DNA of 64,000 nt from Fasciolopsis buskii (GCA_008360955.1 LUCM01005822.1:295053-359052), one strand, 5' to 3'; shown: positions 12,451 through 26,549, counted from the stretch's first letter. The notes: generated by a model from the letters alone, not told the origin. A program made the numbers and translations.

Positions 12451-13622
12451 TTGTGACTACATTTAACGGACTGATTCTGCCACGGTATCTAAAAAGTGTT
12501 CCGTTGCCCCGCTATAAGATGGTGGAAAATCCGAGGAATTTAAATCGAAAAGATACTTTTCGGCTTCCAAACTCAACCGGAATAGGCTATGGACCGGCTC
12601 AGTAACCAGCAAAAGACACTATTGTATGCTTCCGTTGAGATTTCTTCCCCATCCGACACCTTCCCGACGTTCAGACGACGGATCACATTGGTCATTTTTT
12701 CTAGTTACTGAGGGTCACAACTCATGTTATAACAGGGAACCGAAGTCGAAGGTATATCTACTGATTCACATGACAATCGATTAAGAGGCCGACTTAAGTG
12801 TCCAACCTATCTGGTTATACTGCCATCAATATCGGGGATGAATACACTAGAAGAATCGCGCAAGTGAGGCTGAATTGACTTTGTCATACTGAAGGCTGAC
12901 TTTGAGGTGCAGAATGTTTCCAAAATGTCAAGCGTTCGCTGCGGTTTTAATCTTGCTCGATACTTTAGACCTGAAACTACGTTGCTCTTTGTTGTCAGTA
13001 GCATTTCGCATAAGGGTGGATGAACAAAATTTCCCGAGGCCACACGATTTGCTTCATGCCTGCTTCCGTTCGTCGGGTAATTTTACCCGGTACTCTCCTG
13101 TTCAACCGTCCGATAAGTCATCTTGTGACTTCCAAACGGACTTACCATCCATTCACGCTCCTGATGATTCAGATGAGATTTCAGTGACAAACTAATAAAG
13201 AGATGCATAAGTATGGAGATACTTGAATAGGAGAGTACGGGGTGCACATACGTGACGAGCAACAATAACCACAAGACCGGTTTTATGCTTTCGAGGAAAT
13301 TTTGTTCATTTATTTGCATGCGGAAGAAACTAGCGGAAAAACAACCAATGCATTGGGAGCTTCTGTCCACTTCCTGAAACGGCGATTTTCCTTTGCGGAT
13401 TGAGATGTCTCGCATCTGACATGTGGGAATTCCAAAACTGCAGATAATTTAGTGTTCCTAACCATATTAGAAAAACAGTGTAGAACCCGCAAACACTTAG
13501 CATCGTAACGGCGTTTTGCAGTTCTCAGTTTAGTCACTGCGCCGCGTTGCATTTAATTTAACCTATAGCAATTTGACCAGATCTCCCATGTGGTCGAGTA
13601 AAGTAGATGCTCTTGGGCTTAC

Positions 13623-13780
13623 CGGAAACAACTATATTGGCTTGCAGGTCGCCCTTGATTGGGCAAAGGTAGCGATATGTCCTCGAATGAAATGATGCAA
13701 TTTAGTTTCGACCACCGGGTGCAAAAGCTCACAGAGGAGCTATGGACAGTGATGAAGAACCGTTCATGCGAGGAAAGAAT
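13623..13780 (-). CDS. Isolated exon candidate, extracellular-like
   Basis: The stretch has a strong acceptor (GTCAGTTTTTCCAG) and a strong donor (TTTCCG followed by GTAAGC). It is 158 bases and open in the phase-0 frame for 52 codons. The text is Ser/Cys-rich and beta-strand-like, with the piece KLNCIISFEDISLPLP. No family recognised. It lies 4.4 kb upstream of the Ig-like exon chain on the same strand and could be an earlier exon of that gene, although its phase-2 donor does not join the phase-1 acceptor at 9182 directly. Confidence 0.3.
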
Positions 13781-14489
13781 CTGGAAAAACTGACCTGTGC
13801 GCCGAATTCTAAAAAAAATTCTTTTAATTTTCTCATTGTTATCTTTGATTATTCTCCATGGTTCTGGTGATCCAAGATCTTTACTATGATTGGTATAAGT
13901 AGGAAAACTTACTGAACCAAGTCGATTTGGCATCTTCACTATACAAGCCTAATTCTTCATTTATTTTTTTTATTTTTAAAAAACATGGGATTTTAGACCG
14001 CCTGAGTAAAGCTTGCATTATTAACTTAAACTCTGGGGTGGCTTTTTTAGTGTTTATAACCGACATCATCAGTCCCAAAATGAACGCTAGTTTCCCTACG
14101 CCGCAGCACTGAGTCGCAGCCCGGCAACCTAGTTGCCCCTTCCGGCCTTGCCAAATACGTGTACAAATAACAGGAAAAGACATGGAATGACCGGAAGTGC
14201 GCAAATGTTTCCAGTTGTAGAGTGATCAACTCGATCGAATGACGAATATCGACACCAAATTAAGTATAGCACACTCAGTGTGCATTCACACACTGTGTTC
14301 ACACCATACTCGAGCAATGGTGCATAGATATCAGTGGTCGAACAGCCATAGCTACCAAACATTCTTAATATGGGAAGGAGTCGGCCACAGAAACATGGGG
14401 CACAGCACTACACACCGCCCCACTGTACACTAATCCCTTGAGAGAAAACGCAGAACCACAAATGTTGCAGATTTGTGGAAGCTTATGTA

Positions 14490-14700
14490 GTTTTCGCTTT
14501 TCGTGATACGACTTGATCCCCAATGTCACCTTCGTTTGTAGTCAAACGCCGCAAGAAATTTAGACTTTTCCGCCTGTGACCTATTTCCACAAAGAATGAG
14601 CGTAGGCACGGGCTCCTACCAGTCATGAAGAAGTATCTCGCACTTTTAGTCTGAGGACCATATACCAAATCTGGTTGTCTTGATTGCAAAGCTGTGTATC
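14490..14700 (-). mobile_element. RTE-like retrotransposon relic, short post-RT fragment
   Basis: The minus-strand text CEILLHDW, EPVPTLILCG and GDIGDQVVSR, in shifting frames, matches the segment that follows the RT palm in the two larger copies at 18.1-19.1 kb and 44.3-46.4 kb (there CKVL, DWYEPRPDPILCGG). Stops and frameshifts are present. Non-functional. Confidence 0.5.
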
Positions 14701-15469
14701 TCTTATTAGAAAAACAGCACCATTGACAACCAAAACTGCGTTTTCTCGAGAGGGTTCATCCTTACCCCTCCTTAGATCCAAGCAAAGCACTCATAAAACA
14801 CATTTTATGATGACGTTGAAGAGAAATTGGTTATAAGGCTCCCTTCTCGTGCTGTAGTGGAGACGGCAAATGGTAGTAAAAGCAAGTCATGAACCGGGAC
14901 CAGATCGAAGGTAGGACGGTACAAATTTCTTAGTATCGACATACTTTGCAGACACCTCCTCTCAACAAACAGTGTTAGAGAGGAGACCCATTAATAGAGT
15001 CAAATGATGCGCACATATCTAAGAACATAGTGACTGTCGGGCTTTGCACAAAAAATGGTGCTCTGATGGCTATCTGTGGATCAAAATTTGATCTATGCAT
15101 CCAATACTGACATGAAGATCAGCCTTCTAGTTTGCTCCTCAAGCTTTTCTGGCATTATATGAATGATAATAAACGTTAACAACTTCATCACCATTGAAAC
15201 TAAGCCTACGTCCTTGCGGTCTGCGCAACTATGATGCATGTTCTTTCCAAAAGATAAGTACAAGATAATGAAAAACCCGAAAAGAGCACCACATGCTGAA
15301 AAAATAATCTGGACTTCTCTTGCAGGCTGTATACTATTCTCTTCAAGCAGAGCTGACGAAAAGTTTTTCGAGCTCGGCGTTTTGTGGCAAGTTTTCCAAC
15401 TCACAGTCAATGGTCAGTACTGTAACATTATACACAAATATCATAAAATAATACGCAGTGTCCGATAAC

Positions 15470-18090
15470 TTTTTATCTTTTTACGTTTACATTTATGGTT
15501 GAGAACTACCCAACCGACTCGTCATCGTTTTCAGCATTTTACTCTTAATAATAGATTTTCTGTGAGAATGTAATTTAGATAGGTCAGCAGTTATGTTAAA
15601 CTACAAAGTAACCTTCTTGACGGCCTCAATTTTTTCTCCCTTCATTTCTTCGTTTTTTGCTGAACAAAGTCTACCTAATCGTCGAGACCGTTTTCAGTTT
15701 TTATTTGGTTCATTTTGTGAATGTTGCAAAGCTTTACTCGACAAATAAACAACCCGGCACTACTACAAAAACATGTTCACAAAAAACAACCGTCAGGATG
15801 TAATCAAATAATGTCTCCAAAGATTGATCAGTTAATTACTTGCTAGACATTATCATATATATTCCAAACATAATAACCTAAAACAGCTTGCGGTTTACGC
15901 TTCCTAGTGCCCGTGGTTTTATTTTGTAATGTTTGGGTTACAAATCGACCATCAAATCTTCCAAAATCTTTCACGTCAAGCAAAACAGTTACCTCTCAAC
16001 TAAAGCCTTCTAATCGATAAAAAAGACGGGAAAACAGATCGTTTTTAACGTGGAGTAAATTTACTGAAACCGGACTGCAGCTTTAGATTACTGGCGGCAG
16101 GGCTAATCAGAGTTCTTTTATTAACTATCCCATCCATCAGGGGTTTGTAAAAATGCATTCCTGAACCTCGACACCCTGCGAACAGGAGCTGTCTCTAAAA
16201 ATTAATTAATGTTAGCTGAAGACTTCCTGAACGGAAAATACGTAAAGTTCCTCAATCGCTTTTCCCTGAGAGCCCTAATCCAATCTTCACAACACAGGCG
16301 TCCTGGATGCAGGCGTTTGCACCCTTTCATTTTTGAGGGAGATGTGAAACTGTAGTATTGTGATTTACGTCAATTCATAAGATCTGCACGCCTTAATCTC
16401 TCGACCACTCACAATAAATATATAAAATGGGATGCTGTCAAATATTTCGTCACCCCCGAAACATTTTGCTTTCTGGCACCGGTGATTACGCACAGGCAGT
16501 TGAGGTAACTTTTTGGGTCCCTATTTAATCCAGGGTTTTTCTCTAGACAGTTCTGGATATGGAAGCCTGTGACGGCTGTAGTTCGGCGGCCCTTATCAAA
16601 TAATAAATCTCGTACACAGCAACAATTAGTTTAATTCAGTTTCTAAAACCATTAACCTTGGATCAAATTGTCCGGCTCTTTCTGATACTTCATAACACAG
16701 TTCACCATGAAAGCAGAGTGCGAACGATGAAAAGCAAAAGTTCAACTTTAGGTTCTTTCAGGTGAAGAGTGATATGAGAGAATTTGCAGCATGAGAACCT
16801 CCATGAAAGCAGCACTGTTCCCTACCACCTACTCTCTCTAACCGTCGCGTGAGGAGACCCCGGATCTTTCAGCTCCTCACTCTGACTTTGAGGTCTGCTG
16901 ATATAGTGGGGAGAAAAATTCACTCTAATTGATATTTTTCAAGATTTGCCGTTGTAACGACCTGAACCCAAAATTTCTCACTGAAAATTATCGTAGATAA
17001 AAACGGACCCAAATTTCTAGTATTAAACTACTAACCAGATATGTCCACTTTCAATTTTTGCTTTGTTTTTCCGTTTGCAAATTCGCTTATGTAGTTTGAT
17101 TTCTCAAGCGCACTGCAAATCTACTGAATCCGAGGTTTCAGCTGGATGCAATCAAAATCCTATTGTTTTGTTGATTTTCTGATATGTTTTTCACCTGATG
17201 TGTGCATTTCACAACTTATCTGGCAACGAAAGTTTCATTAACGCAATTCAACTGAAACTCTCCGCATTCATTCCAAGAGTCCAACAGTGTGACTCCGCCA
17301 CATCAAGGCTGATTCCAACAAACCTGTCATTAGCAGAAAGCGGGTCCCTCAGTCCTACGCTGTTCACTTCCTATCACTTGAAGTTACGGTTGAGGTCGAG
17401 AATTTCCTTAACCCAATATCAGCGGACACTTATACGAGCTCCTTAAAGAGACTGCCCTCCAAAGCAATAGTACATCCGGTAAATTTGCTACAAAACACGA
17501 ATGGTTTCAACATAGTTAGAAATCTCTGAAGAACGTTATGAATATTTTATCCAACAAGGCAAAGTCCAACGTCAAAGATATCTGACTGTCAGTCTACTTC
17601 AATTTTTGCTCTGATGAATTTCTTATATGCCCAACATTTTTTCTTATATAATGATCCAACTTTAAGCCCCATCTACTCCAATGCACGAACATTTCAAGTC
17701 AACCAGTGAAATTCGAGTTTTTTAGTAATAAATGAAACGTAAAGTGAATGGGAAGTACAGGAACGTGGTTTAAATTTTTGGCCACTCCTAATGCAAATCA
17801 TAAGCATCCTAGGATTGTAGATCACCTCAAAGCTATAAATCATTACACATCGCCGTTTTTATTGCTCAATAACGCAAAATGACACTGTCAAAACAAGTAC
17901 AAAGTATACTTGATTAAGCACCTTGAACTGAAATGAAGTCAGTACTGGACGATCAATATTGCAAATGAATGTATATATATATATGTATCATACACCGGTG
18001 TAAAAACAAGCACGGTAACAACGCATGGACCCCTAAATGGGACTGCAGACAAAGGAAAACGGGAAAAAAACCATAGCAAACTACCTACAA
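15470..18090. other. No supported gene
   Basis: Only one open frame (17198-17446, plus) exceeds 80 codons, and it has no recognisable domain or convincing splice sites. Confidence 0.45.
17968..17988. repeat. Short (TA)n tract
   Basis: About 20 bases of alternating TA just beyond the 3' end of the RTE-like relic. Possibly a target-site or tail microsatellite. Confidence 0.5.
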
Positions 18091-18094
18091 TTTT

Positions 18095-19130
18095 GTGTTT
18101 TCATATCACATTCTGTGAGCTAATGGTTGTTTTGGTGTTACTCTTAAGGGGGATACGTTCTGCGGACAGGCCACACAGCATTTGCGCCACTGAATTCCGT
18201 CCTGAGCTATATCTCTTAGTGTCTCCAGCCAACAACAATCCTTGTCCCTTGGGCCCAAGCCAAAAAGACAGGAAGCCCTAACGGAGGCCAAAGCCGAAAA
18301 TAACTTGCTCCTGCCTCTAGGCAAGTCGAAGACTGACCGTCACGATGCCTCCTTCAGCCTTGCACAGTAAGTGAAAAAAGAGCACTAAATGTTAGACGAT
18401 GGGCAATCATGCTATATGCATCCAACGCCACCAGACACGAGCCATGTTTTAGAGACAGCAGGGGTTGAAAATGAAAAGTCATCGGGCATCCTCGACGTGG
18501 ATAGAGTGTCTCGCAAGCGTACAGTGGACCACTTCGAGTTGTGACATTGTAAATCCATCTCTCGAGGGAAAGCCGGATTTTATGGCAGCACCACAAGCCG
18601 TTCCGGCCTTCGCAAATCCTGCTGAGATCGCCTCCGCAACACCTTTACAAGATATGATCCAGAGGTACTTGAAGCTAATGAATACTCCTAGCCGACCACC
18701 ACAAAGAATGGGGTCAGGCCTAGGCTCGTACCAGTCTTGAAAAAGTGTTTTGCATATTGAAGGTCCAAAGCACATACGTACCTAGAGAACTCAATCGCAA
18801 AGTGGTTTAAGGCACGTTCAGTTGCCTTTGTATTGTCACCCAGCAAAACCATATCATCGGCATACTCCAAGTTGAGAACTCCGTTCTATTGAAGAAGTTC
18901 AATTCTGTCGCATAAAAGACCAAACATCCTCTATGACAAAGTTGAAAAGAAATGGGGAAGAGAAGATTGGTTTAATGTGCCCATGGTTAACGGTGTAACT
19001 GCACAAGCAGTTTTTTGAAGGTAAAGATAACAATCGACCACGTACCCTTTCCTATTAATAAGGTAGGCTTTCACGGAGATACAGATCTTCGCGAACGATA
19101 CTTGAATTTTTATGACTAGCCTCATTTTTT
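18095..19130 (-). mobile_element. RTE-like non-LTR retrotransposon relic, RT palm to C-terminus
   Basis: Reading down the minus strand, a region corresponding to the stretch before the active site lies at about 19125-18890. The RT active site MEYADDMVLLGDN starts at 18870, then comes IEFSRY, then (shifted frame) DWYEPRPDPILCGG. Near 18580 FPSRDGFTMSQLEVV marks the post-RT domain. At 18280-18180 the C-terminal text GPRDKDCCWLETL is followed by QWRKCC. The same order occurs in the plus-strand copy at 44.3-46.4 kb. YADD is intact here, but at least two frameshifts and several stops break the frame. Upstream endonuclease was not found. Confidence 0.7.
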
Positions 19131-20022
19131 ACCTTTAGGTAGAGCTGAGAGAAGGCCGGCTGGGCTTGTCGCTTTATACAACTGTAAGGTTCAGATTTCT
19201 CTGCAAACCTCCGACTCGATAGGTGTAAAGAACCATAGGACACTTTCCTGGATAGCTGCGAGAGCCAGTGACGCTCAATGCCGGCTATCTTTTGCCTGAA
19301 AGTGCTTCGTCCAGCATTCAAGACAGCGCTGCAGGTTGTGGATGGACCGTTTGCTCACACCCAATGTCTTCCTACCGGTGACTCAGATGAGATGAAATAA
19401 CTCGCGAGAGTTTTCCTTGGCGAAAGTATGTTCCAACTGGTTACGATTTCACGGATTATAATGGCGTCTGCTTAGGTCAGTTTCACCGTAGTTCTTTTAG
19501 ACTAAATACCGAATTTGGTCGATTTCTGGAACATTTGTTGCAAAATGAACAGTGAATCTTCAGAGATAATTTCCGCTAGCAAAAACAAAATAAACTTCGA
19601 CGCAAATCTAGAAATAATCCTACGACATTATGTTTAACGGGCTGTAAATTGAAATATTTTAAAGGATAATCGTACGACTTGAACCGAATTGTCCCTGAAA
19701 GATTGTTTCGCCCAATCCCAATTGTCTTCAGCAAATCAGCAGTCTTATTGTTTTAGAGAAATGATTGTCAATTACTGACCATGGAATTCAATTTTGCTTA
19801 CCTATTCAAGACTTGTTTCTTCTTTGCTTGCACCTGAAGATCCTAGAAGACATTTTCCTCGCAAACTGGTGCTCCAATCACCGTCATCAACGAAAACTTT
19901 ATTCAAAATTTTCAAATTCTAATTTCTTATTAAAGCATTTCTACTTTCAATACGCGGGCAAATTCATTGATTGGAAAAGGTTCGTTTTATTGTTGCATCT
20001 TATGGCAAGCGTGGTCAATTGA

Positions 20023-23000
20023 AACACAGTAGCTTCACAGCAGTCACCGGTTAGCAATGCGCCTCCGTCATTTACAATAAAGCACAAATTCCAAATAGTA
20101 TAGACGATAATCAATCAAGGAATATCAGTCCATATTTCCGAGGTTTTAACAAAGTCTAATGACAAAAAGGGCGAACATTTCTGTTCAAGATCCATCTCAC
20201 ATCCGCTGTTTGCCATTTTAGTGCAGTCATTTGTCATGCAATTCGCGATTTGATTTTCCCCGTATTCTTTTATATAATCAACTCATTCTTACATAAAGGA
20301 AGCTAAAGATCCCTTCTAACTATGGATATACTACATATACTAGATTTTATGCTGCTGGAAACCTTAGACAAGGCTAGTGATCTTTTAAAGAGGTCAAACC
20401 TAAACTTCAGGCAGCTTTTATCATGTTTAGTTAACTAGACTTGTCCGCTTACTATGTGCATTAAGTATTCTTGGTTTGCCTTTGTGTTTGTAGGTACTGA
20501 CATTATGCACCAATGAAATCTCCATTTGGCTATTATACGTAATTCCTGGAACACTGCTGTTTGTTGAGACAAAAACGGTGACATTTTTATAAGATGAAGT
20601 TACACCAGCCAGTCAAACAGTCAGCAAATCCCTCTGTATTTAAAAGACCTAGATAAAGAGACCTAAATCAAAAAGTTATAAAACCACAATTTCGCTCACC
20701 ATGAAATCAAACAAACCAAGCTCTTACACTGCAGTTACTTAAAGTAAACTAATCACTCTTACAAATGCAAGCCTACGGATTATTTGGATTGCCAGCACCA
20801 ATTATACTGTAATAAAAATAACCTGTTTTTTAAATATTTAAGCATTCCAAGCAAGGTTACCAAAAACCCTACCTCTTACCTTCATACAACTTATGGTTAA
20901 AATCCAAATAGAAGATGGCGAGTTTAAATAAAAATTGCACAGTTTGAAGCTACAATAAATACTAAATAGAAAACCTTTTCTAAAGTTAAATTGAAAAATC
21001 ATTTTAACTTAACCTTGTTGTGATCATTGCCGTTCGGTTATTACAACGACAAGTTCTAAAACGATTGGTTAAATTGTCGACATAAACTTCCCTCTAATCG
21101 GAACAACCAAGCATGCAAAGCATTGTTTAATTTCCCTCCAGACCTTTAATTAAGCAAACTTCGATAAACCAAGAAAACACTGATCTAAACTACCGGTTGG
21201 CAATGAACGGCTAGTCTAGAAGTACCAAACTGATTTCATTGACGCAACTTACTAGTACTCAACCCCTTAGTAGCATTTGTCGGAACGAAATTTATGAAGG
21301 TAATGATAACGCAGAGTGTTAAAGGGCTCTTTGCTGTCTGCACTCGGGTTAACGTTTAATTAGCATGTGGCGTTTTGTTTATTATTACCGGTGTGTACAT
21401 GTTTAGTCTACCGAGAATAAAAACGTGCCCAAGTAGCTTGCACTGTCGCACCCTATTTGACTTCAATCAATCTGACCGAAATTTAGGAGATTTCGTCTAT
21501 ATTTACTCTTTTGTTGTTATAAAAAAATGATTGTTAATAAACAGCTTATTGTTGGAAATCAACGTTTGCATCTCTTTGCTAGTCAGCACTAAAACCAGCG
21601 GCATGGCTGTCATAAACAGAAGGCACATAATGAATTGAGTCACAACGCTGCTTTAATGTACATAATGAAAGGAAGTTTGGTGAAAACTTGTAGGTGCTGC
21701 TTCAGCACACTTTTCTCTACGGCCAAATCAATTCAAGAAAGCCATTTTAGCTTCAATTAACAAATAGCAAGCAAGAATTCATTGTATTTCGCAGCCCATA
21801 TTTATCATTTTTCTCTTGATTCTAAGAAGTCTGTAGTATCAAGAAGCAATTTCACCTAAACGGTTGCAATTAAACATTTCAGCTACATAACAACGAATGA
21901 ACAAAAGTGATCTCTGAAAAATCCTACTAAGATCTTTATGAGCTCTTTCTCGTTTTGGAATTCACTTTAAAGTTTTTATTGATAAAATTGCCAAAATGTT
22001 ATCAAACACTACAAAATAGATTGGGTGCATGGAGAATAAGTTTCCCATAATAATAAATCAATATGCCGAAAGCTTAGCTTTTACTTTTTTTATATTCTAC
22101 TTGTTCAGTTGACAGGCAAACCACCACTTATAATATATTTTCTTGCATTTCGGAAATTTTGAAGTTTGTAGTATGTAACTTTGCTGCGCTGAACCAATTT
22201 CGCTCCATCCCTAACTGTCAAATCGCAAGAACTGGTCTCAATTGTTGAAGTATAGACCAATTTTGGTCCTCTCTACTGCTGTTGGGGGGCTTTATTGTCA
22301 TCAAAACATGTTAGGTCAAGCAGTATACACAGCAGTTATCATGAAACATCACCTAAACCCCTTGATATAATCCCTTAAGGTGATAAAACATGAAAATATG
22401 GGGACAATGCTCATATTTATCTGCTTCTCCTTATTTACCACGAAAGCCTTGAATAGAAAAACCATACGTCTTGAGTTCTGCGATGCTTATGTAGACAACT
22501 GCAGAAAAGTGATTACCAAATACCTGCGAATAAAAACTCGTTTTCATTAACATACGAGGATTTGGCAACAAGGTGATTGGAAACAAAAGCTGAGTAGGTT
22601 TAAGAAAAGCAATTCCCTAACAACTCTCGATTAGTCTCAAATAGGCTTTGGACATGAACAGAAGGACCAAAATTTCTTTTTGATACTAATGGTACCGATT
22701 AAGTAGCATGCATAGAAAAATTTAAAAATGACTACTTTTGAGGCAGTTTGTGAGTAAATAACGGAATAACTTATACCCTGGTCATAATAATTTTTAGGAA
22801 CAGCGGGGAAATTAGTTTACTTGAAGTAATAATAAAGTCCATGCCCTTTTAATTTAAACGAGGCTCGTCAGTGATAGGGTAATGAAAATTATTCCGCTGC
22901 TAAGCTATGAATCAAACGACAAACGTCCTCACTGAAACTGCTTTGATCCGCCTTATCACAGGCAGAATAGTATTAAAATTCACTCATGCTGCAGTGATAA

Positions 23001-24229
23001 TAAATTGAGATAGCCCGTTTTGTCCAGTAATTAATATTAACTCTATAGTTTACCACTAAATCATCAATCTATTGTGAATTCCTTTTACAGAGAGGCTTTT
23101 TAAATTCAACTAAGTATCCTCCTGAGTAACATCTTGAAATCATACAGTGTAGAAACTAAAACCTGATTTTTTTGGTTAAACTTTTGTGTAAATTTCTTCC
23201 TGCCTTACTCCAAGTCCCAAAAGTCGCATTTTCTCAATTAGCATGTGAAAAATTAGTTACTTTAGGCAATGAGTTTGCCTCTAATTTCTCTTGAAATATC
23301 TTACTACGCATGATAAATATTCCAAGCGGTAAATCTAGTTTACAAACCTCCGTTGTATCTCATAAAAAAGCAAGCACGAACAATTCAATTACTTACACAA
23401 TTTTTTAAGAATTCACCACTCATGGGAACAGTCGATGCATCGGCTGTAGGTTTCATTAAAAAACACAGGTGGTATTTGCTCCATCCTCACCTCTGAACTG
23501 CCCCTTTTAGGAGATTTAGGTCGTCAACGACAAAAAAGTCTTGGCCGCGAACAAGCGTGACGCTGAAAACTTCAAATATAGATTACTATAGTAATCTACA
23601 TTTGACGTTTTGCAGAAGTTATACCTTCTTTCATTTTGTTCCTACCCAAAAATATATGGCCATTTTGAAACCTAATCCTTGAGAGACTGTTTTGGAGTGT
23701 TTTTGCGCCTACTGTACTGACTAGGATGTTGGAGAAAACGCATCGCAATTACACGAATAATTCAAGTAAGTAAACATTGCCGATGCGTTAGTTCTTGACT
23801 TCCATAAAAGGATTTCGGCGAAAAACCCAAGAACAATATATTTTATTTTGTCTTTAACAAGTGAAAACACGAAACCGATGTAGTTTCGTGTGAAATCAAT
23901 ATTAAATTATTAGGACATTCGTGATAAAATGAAGCCTGTTCTTGAAGTCATCATTAAAATTGCAACGACTTGAAAGATTATTGAAGCAATATTGATCTCG
24001 ATTTTTCTTTCCAGGTAAGGAAATCCGGAATGACTTACCCATACTTCACATCCTCAATCAGCGTGAACTGAAAACGATTTTGAAAATCCACGTTTTTTCG
24101 AACGTGTGGTCGCTCCAGGCCCAGTTCAGCTTTCGAATGTTCATTGCGAGTTCCAATTAAATTTCAGAGCTTTGCGGCGTAACATGGGGTTTTCCGCATT
24201 CCCTCACCAAGAGCTCTCTAAACCAGAAG
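20023..24229. other. 4.2 kb AT-rich stretch without open frames
   Basis: No frame of 60 codons is open on either strand, and I found no transposon text, tRNA-like box or long simple repeat. This is the longest featureless stretch in the window. Consistent with intron or intergenic sequence. Confidence 0.6.
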
Positions 24230-24289
24230 TTGCTTAGACAGCAGAATGCTATTGAAGTCATGACGTCCAGTTCCAGTTCCGGGTCAATT

Positions 24290-25390
24290 AAATTACAGGA
24301 TTATACGCAAAGATGCCTGATCGTCCAGGTTCTTGCAGCAATGGCTCCTTGGATCGGGCGACGCTTCCACAAAAACAGGCTGGAAGCCTTCTTCAGTTGC
24401 TACAAGGGCGGCGGGTGAAACGATTAATGAGGTTTCCCTCACGAGCGTCTCCCCAGCTCTACCGTTCAAATGTTGTCCCCCCCCCAAACATAGCTATCCA
24501 TACATTGTCTAGTTTCCCTTTAGATTTGTGCACTGATCCCGTCTCGACCACTTCACCCGCTAGCTTTTTCTAGCCATTTATCACTCGTACAACAAGCGAT
24601 TTGCCTCTCAAACCGGTGGCTGCTTGTTCCCGCACAATCGTTTTCCCGTTACCTCTCCGAGTATCTGGAGTGAGGCTCCACAGTAGCCCCGTATCTCGGC
24701 CAGACCCCTAATGATCTTGAAGGCCTGTAGTAAGTAACCCCTTTCCCTACGTCATTCCAGGGAGTACAAGGGAAGCACCCTCAGCTTCTGCTCTCATTCC
24801 TTGTGTCTCAAATGTCCAAACCAGCGTGTAAAGACAAGTTGATTCTGTTCCAGCATTTTTCCGTCCCTTACCAAATATAGCCTCCACGCCCGGACACAAT
24901 TCTTCAAGTGTGATCGGACAAAGACTTTGAACATCGGCAGAAGAACGTTAGGACTCCAAGATCCTACGGTCCTCTTAAATTGGCGCGAGGCACACCATGC
25001 CCTTCAGGCTTTGTGTCATCAAGTTGTTCACCTTAGCACACACCCCGAAAGTCCTCACAGTTTCGTCAAGGAGCATGTGGTTCACGGAATCCAATGCCTT
25101 CTGAAAATCCAGATAGCAGTCTTCTACGCTTCTGCCCCTGGAAATCCTACCTATTACTTCGTCCAGGAATCTTATCAAGTTGGTCAGACGGGAACTTTTT
25201 TGCTAGAAATCATATGGCTCTACCCGCTTTGACTTGTTGGAAGAATGTCAAGATCGTCCTAAACTATCTAGAAGAAATTTATGCAGTTCCGGTTGTGGAA
25301 CTCTCAAGAATGCTGATTATATTACATACTAATGGCGGTAACCTTTACCGGGAGGTACGCCTGGTAAGAGAAATTGTGTAAGAACACTCC
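24290..25390 (-). mobile_element. CR1/jockey-like non-LTR element, 3' half of RT, 5'-truncated relic
   Basis: The minus strand from 25390 downward gives text resembling RT blocks. SSRLTNLIRFLDEV leads to CYLDFQKALDSVNH (near 25080-25130), matching the S-C-L-T-N-L and D-F-x-K-A-F-D-x-V-x-H motifs of this class. Near 24780-24700 the text LYSLE, RRERGYLLQAFKIIRG is the typical C-terminal R-R-x-R-G-D-L-I-x-x-F-K-I-x-x-G segment. Stops are frequent. It ends close to a poly-C run at 24477-24486. Distinct in sequence from the neighbouring element at 26.2-28.9 kb. Confidence 0.7.
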
Positions 25391-26160
25391 TTAAATACAC
25401 TAGCCAAGAATGTCCTCCAAGCTCGCATTTTTGTTGTCGCAGCTTTTGTTCTTAGTCAGAAGTGCGGTTGGGGAATATGAGATGCGCAAGAAGTTCCGCA
25501 GGCAGTAGTAATCGCGGTTTAACAATTACAGAGATGCGAGTTGAGATTCACCGGGCCAGAATTCAAGCGTCAGTTCTGGCTCACAGGGTCCTGAGCGGGA
25601 ATGTTAGGATAGCAGATTTGGAATTGCCATTATGAGGACGGAAGAGTCAGCAGCGGGTCTGCTCCGGGTGCGAGATCTGAAACACAACAGAGAAGTAGTC
25701 TGGCCTGGGTGCCAGATTGGGGTTATGGTGATTATTGGGTCGCGACAACATACCTGCAACTTAGTGCTTCTATTCCGTAAAATTTGGTAACTAGAAGTGA
25801 GCTGTGGTAGCAGTTTTATGGGTATTTGAAAGTTTTGGGCTTCCAAGAACGAAATATTTAGCCCTGTCATTCAAGTAAAGAGGAAAAGATGACTTGAGTA
25901 GCGAGAGGTACACAAACTGAAGGTGCCCAAAATCACGTAACCAACCCCAGATGATGACCTAAGTAAAAACTCGGTCATGAAATAGAATTCTAACCCACGT
26001 TTTTATGCCTCGTCTAGTCCAATGTTATCTCGTGTCAGGTTACTTAAGAGCGGGACATCTAGTAACTTTTCCAGCTGGGCTTCGAACTGGGCTAAATTTG
26101 GGCACGACCGCCGGGAACTAGGAATTTGGTCCACGGTACAGAGTAGGCAACTGTTAAGAA
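25391..26160. other. Between two non-LTR relics, unassigned
   Basis: One minus-strand frame (25604-25870, 88 codons) is open but unrecognised. The stretch could be an upstream part of the element at 24.3-25.4 kb or the 3' UTR of the next one. Confidence 0.35.
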
Positions 26161-26195
26161 TTTTGCCCTGATCGATAGTTGGGTCAGGGGTATTC

Positions 26196-26549
26196 TTAAC
26201 GATTAGTATCTGCTACAAGGTAAATATGGGGGCTATCAGCGTCGTGTATGACGTTTGTGGTAGAGTGAAAATTATTACGGCACAGGTTAAAGAGAAACGC
26301 AAGGTTTAATTTGAATCGACGAAGCCACAGTGGTTCGATTCCAAGCAGCTCGCGTATGGCCCTGTAGTTTAGACTAGATGAAGGAACCAGGAGATTTCTA
26401 GTAAACGCCCGGTGCACATTCTCGACTGGAATTCGATCGATTTTGCGCAAATGCGTGAAGATAATCGGGAAGTACTCAAGGTGGGGCCTAGCATAGGACT
26501 TGAAGATGATAATTCTGCAGTTTTGAGTGCAGAATGCCCTTGGGATCAT
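26196..26549 (-). pseudogene. C-terminal (post-RT) domain of the CR1/jockey-like element
   Basis: The open frame includes KSYARPHLEYFPII and VHRAFTRNLL, the R-P-x-L-E-Y and V-Q-R-x-F-T-R blocks that follow the RT palm and thumb in jockey and CR1 proteins. It is separated by several stops from the LLFADDT block 290 bases upstream. Confidence 0.65.
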
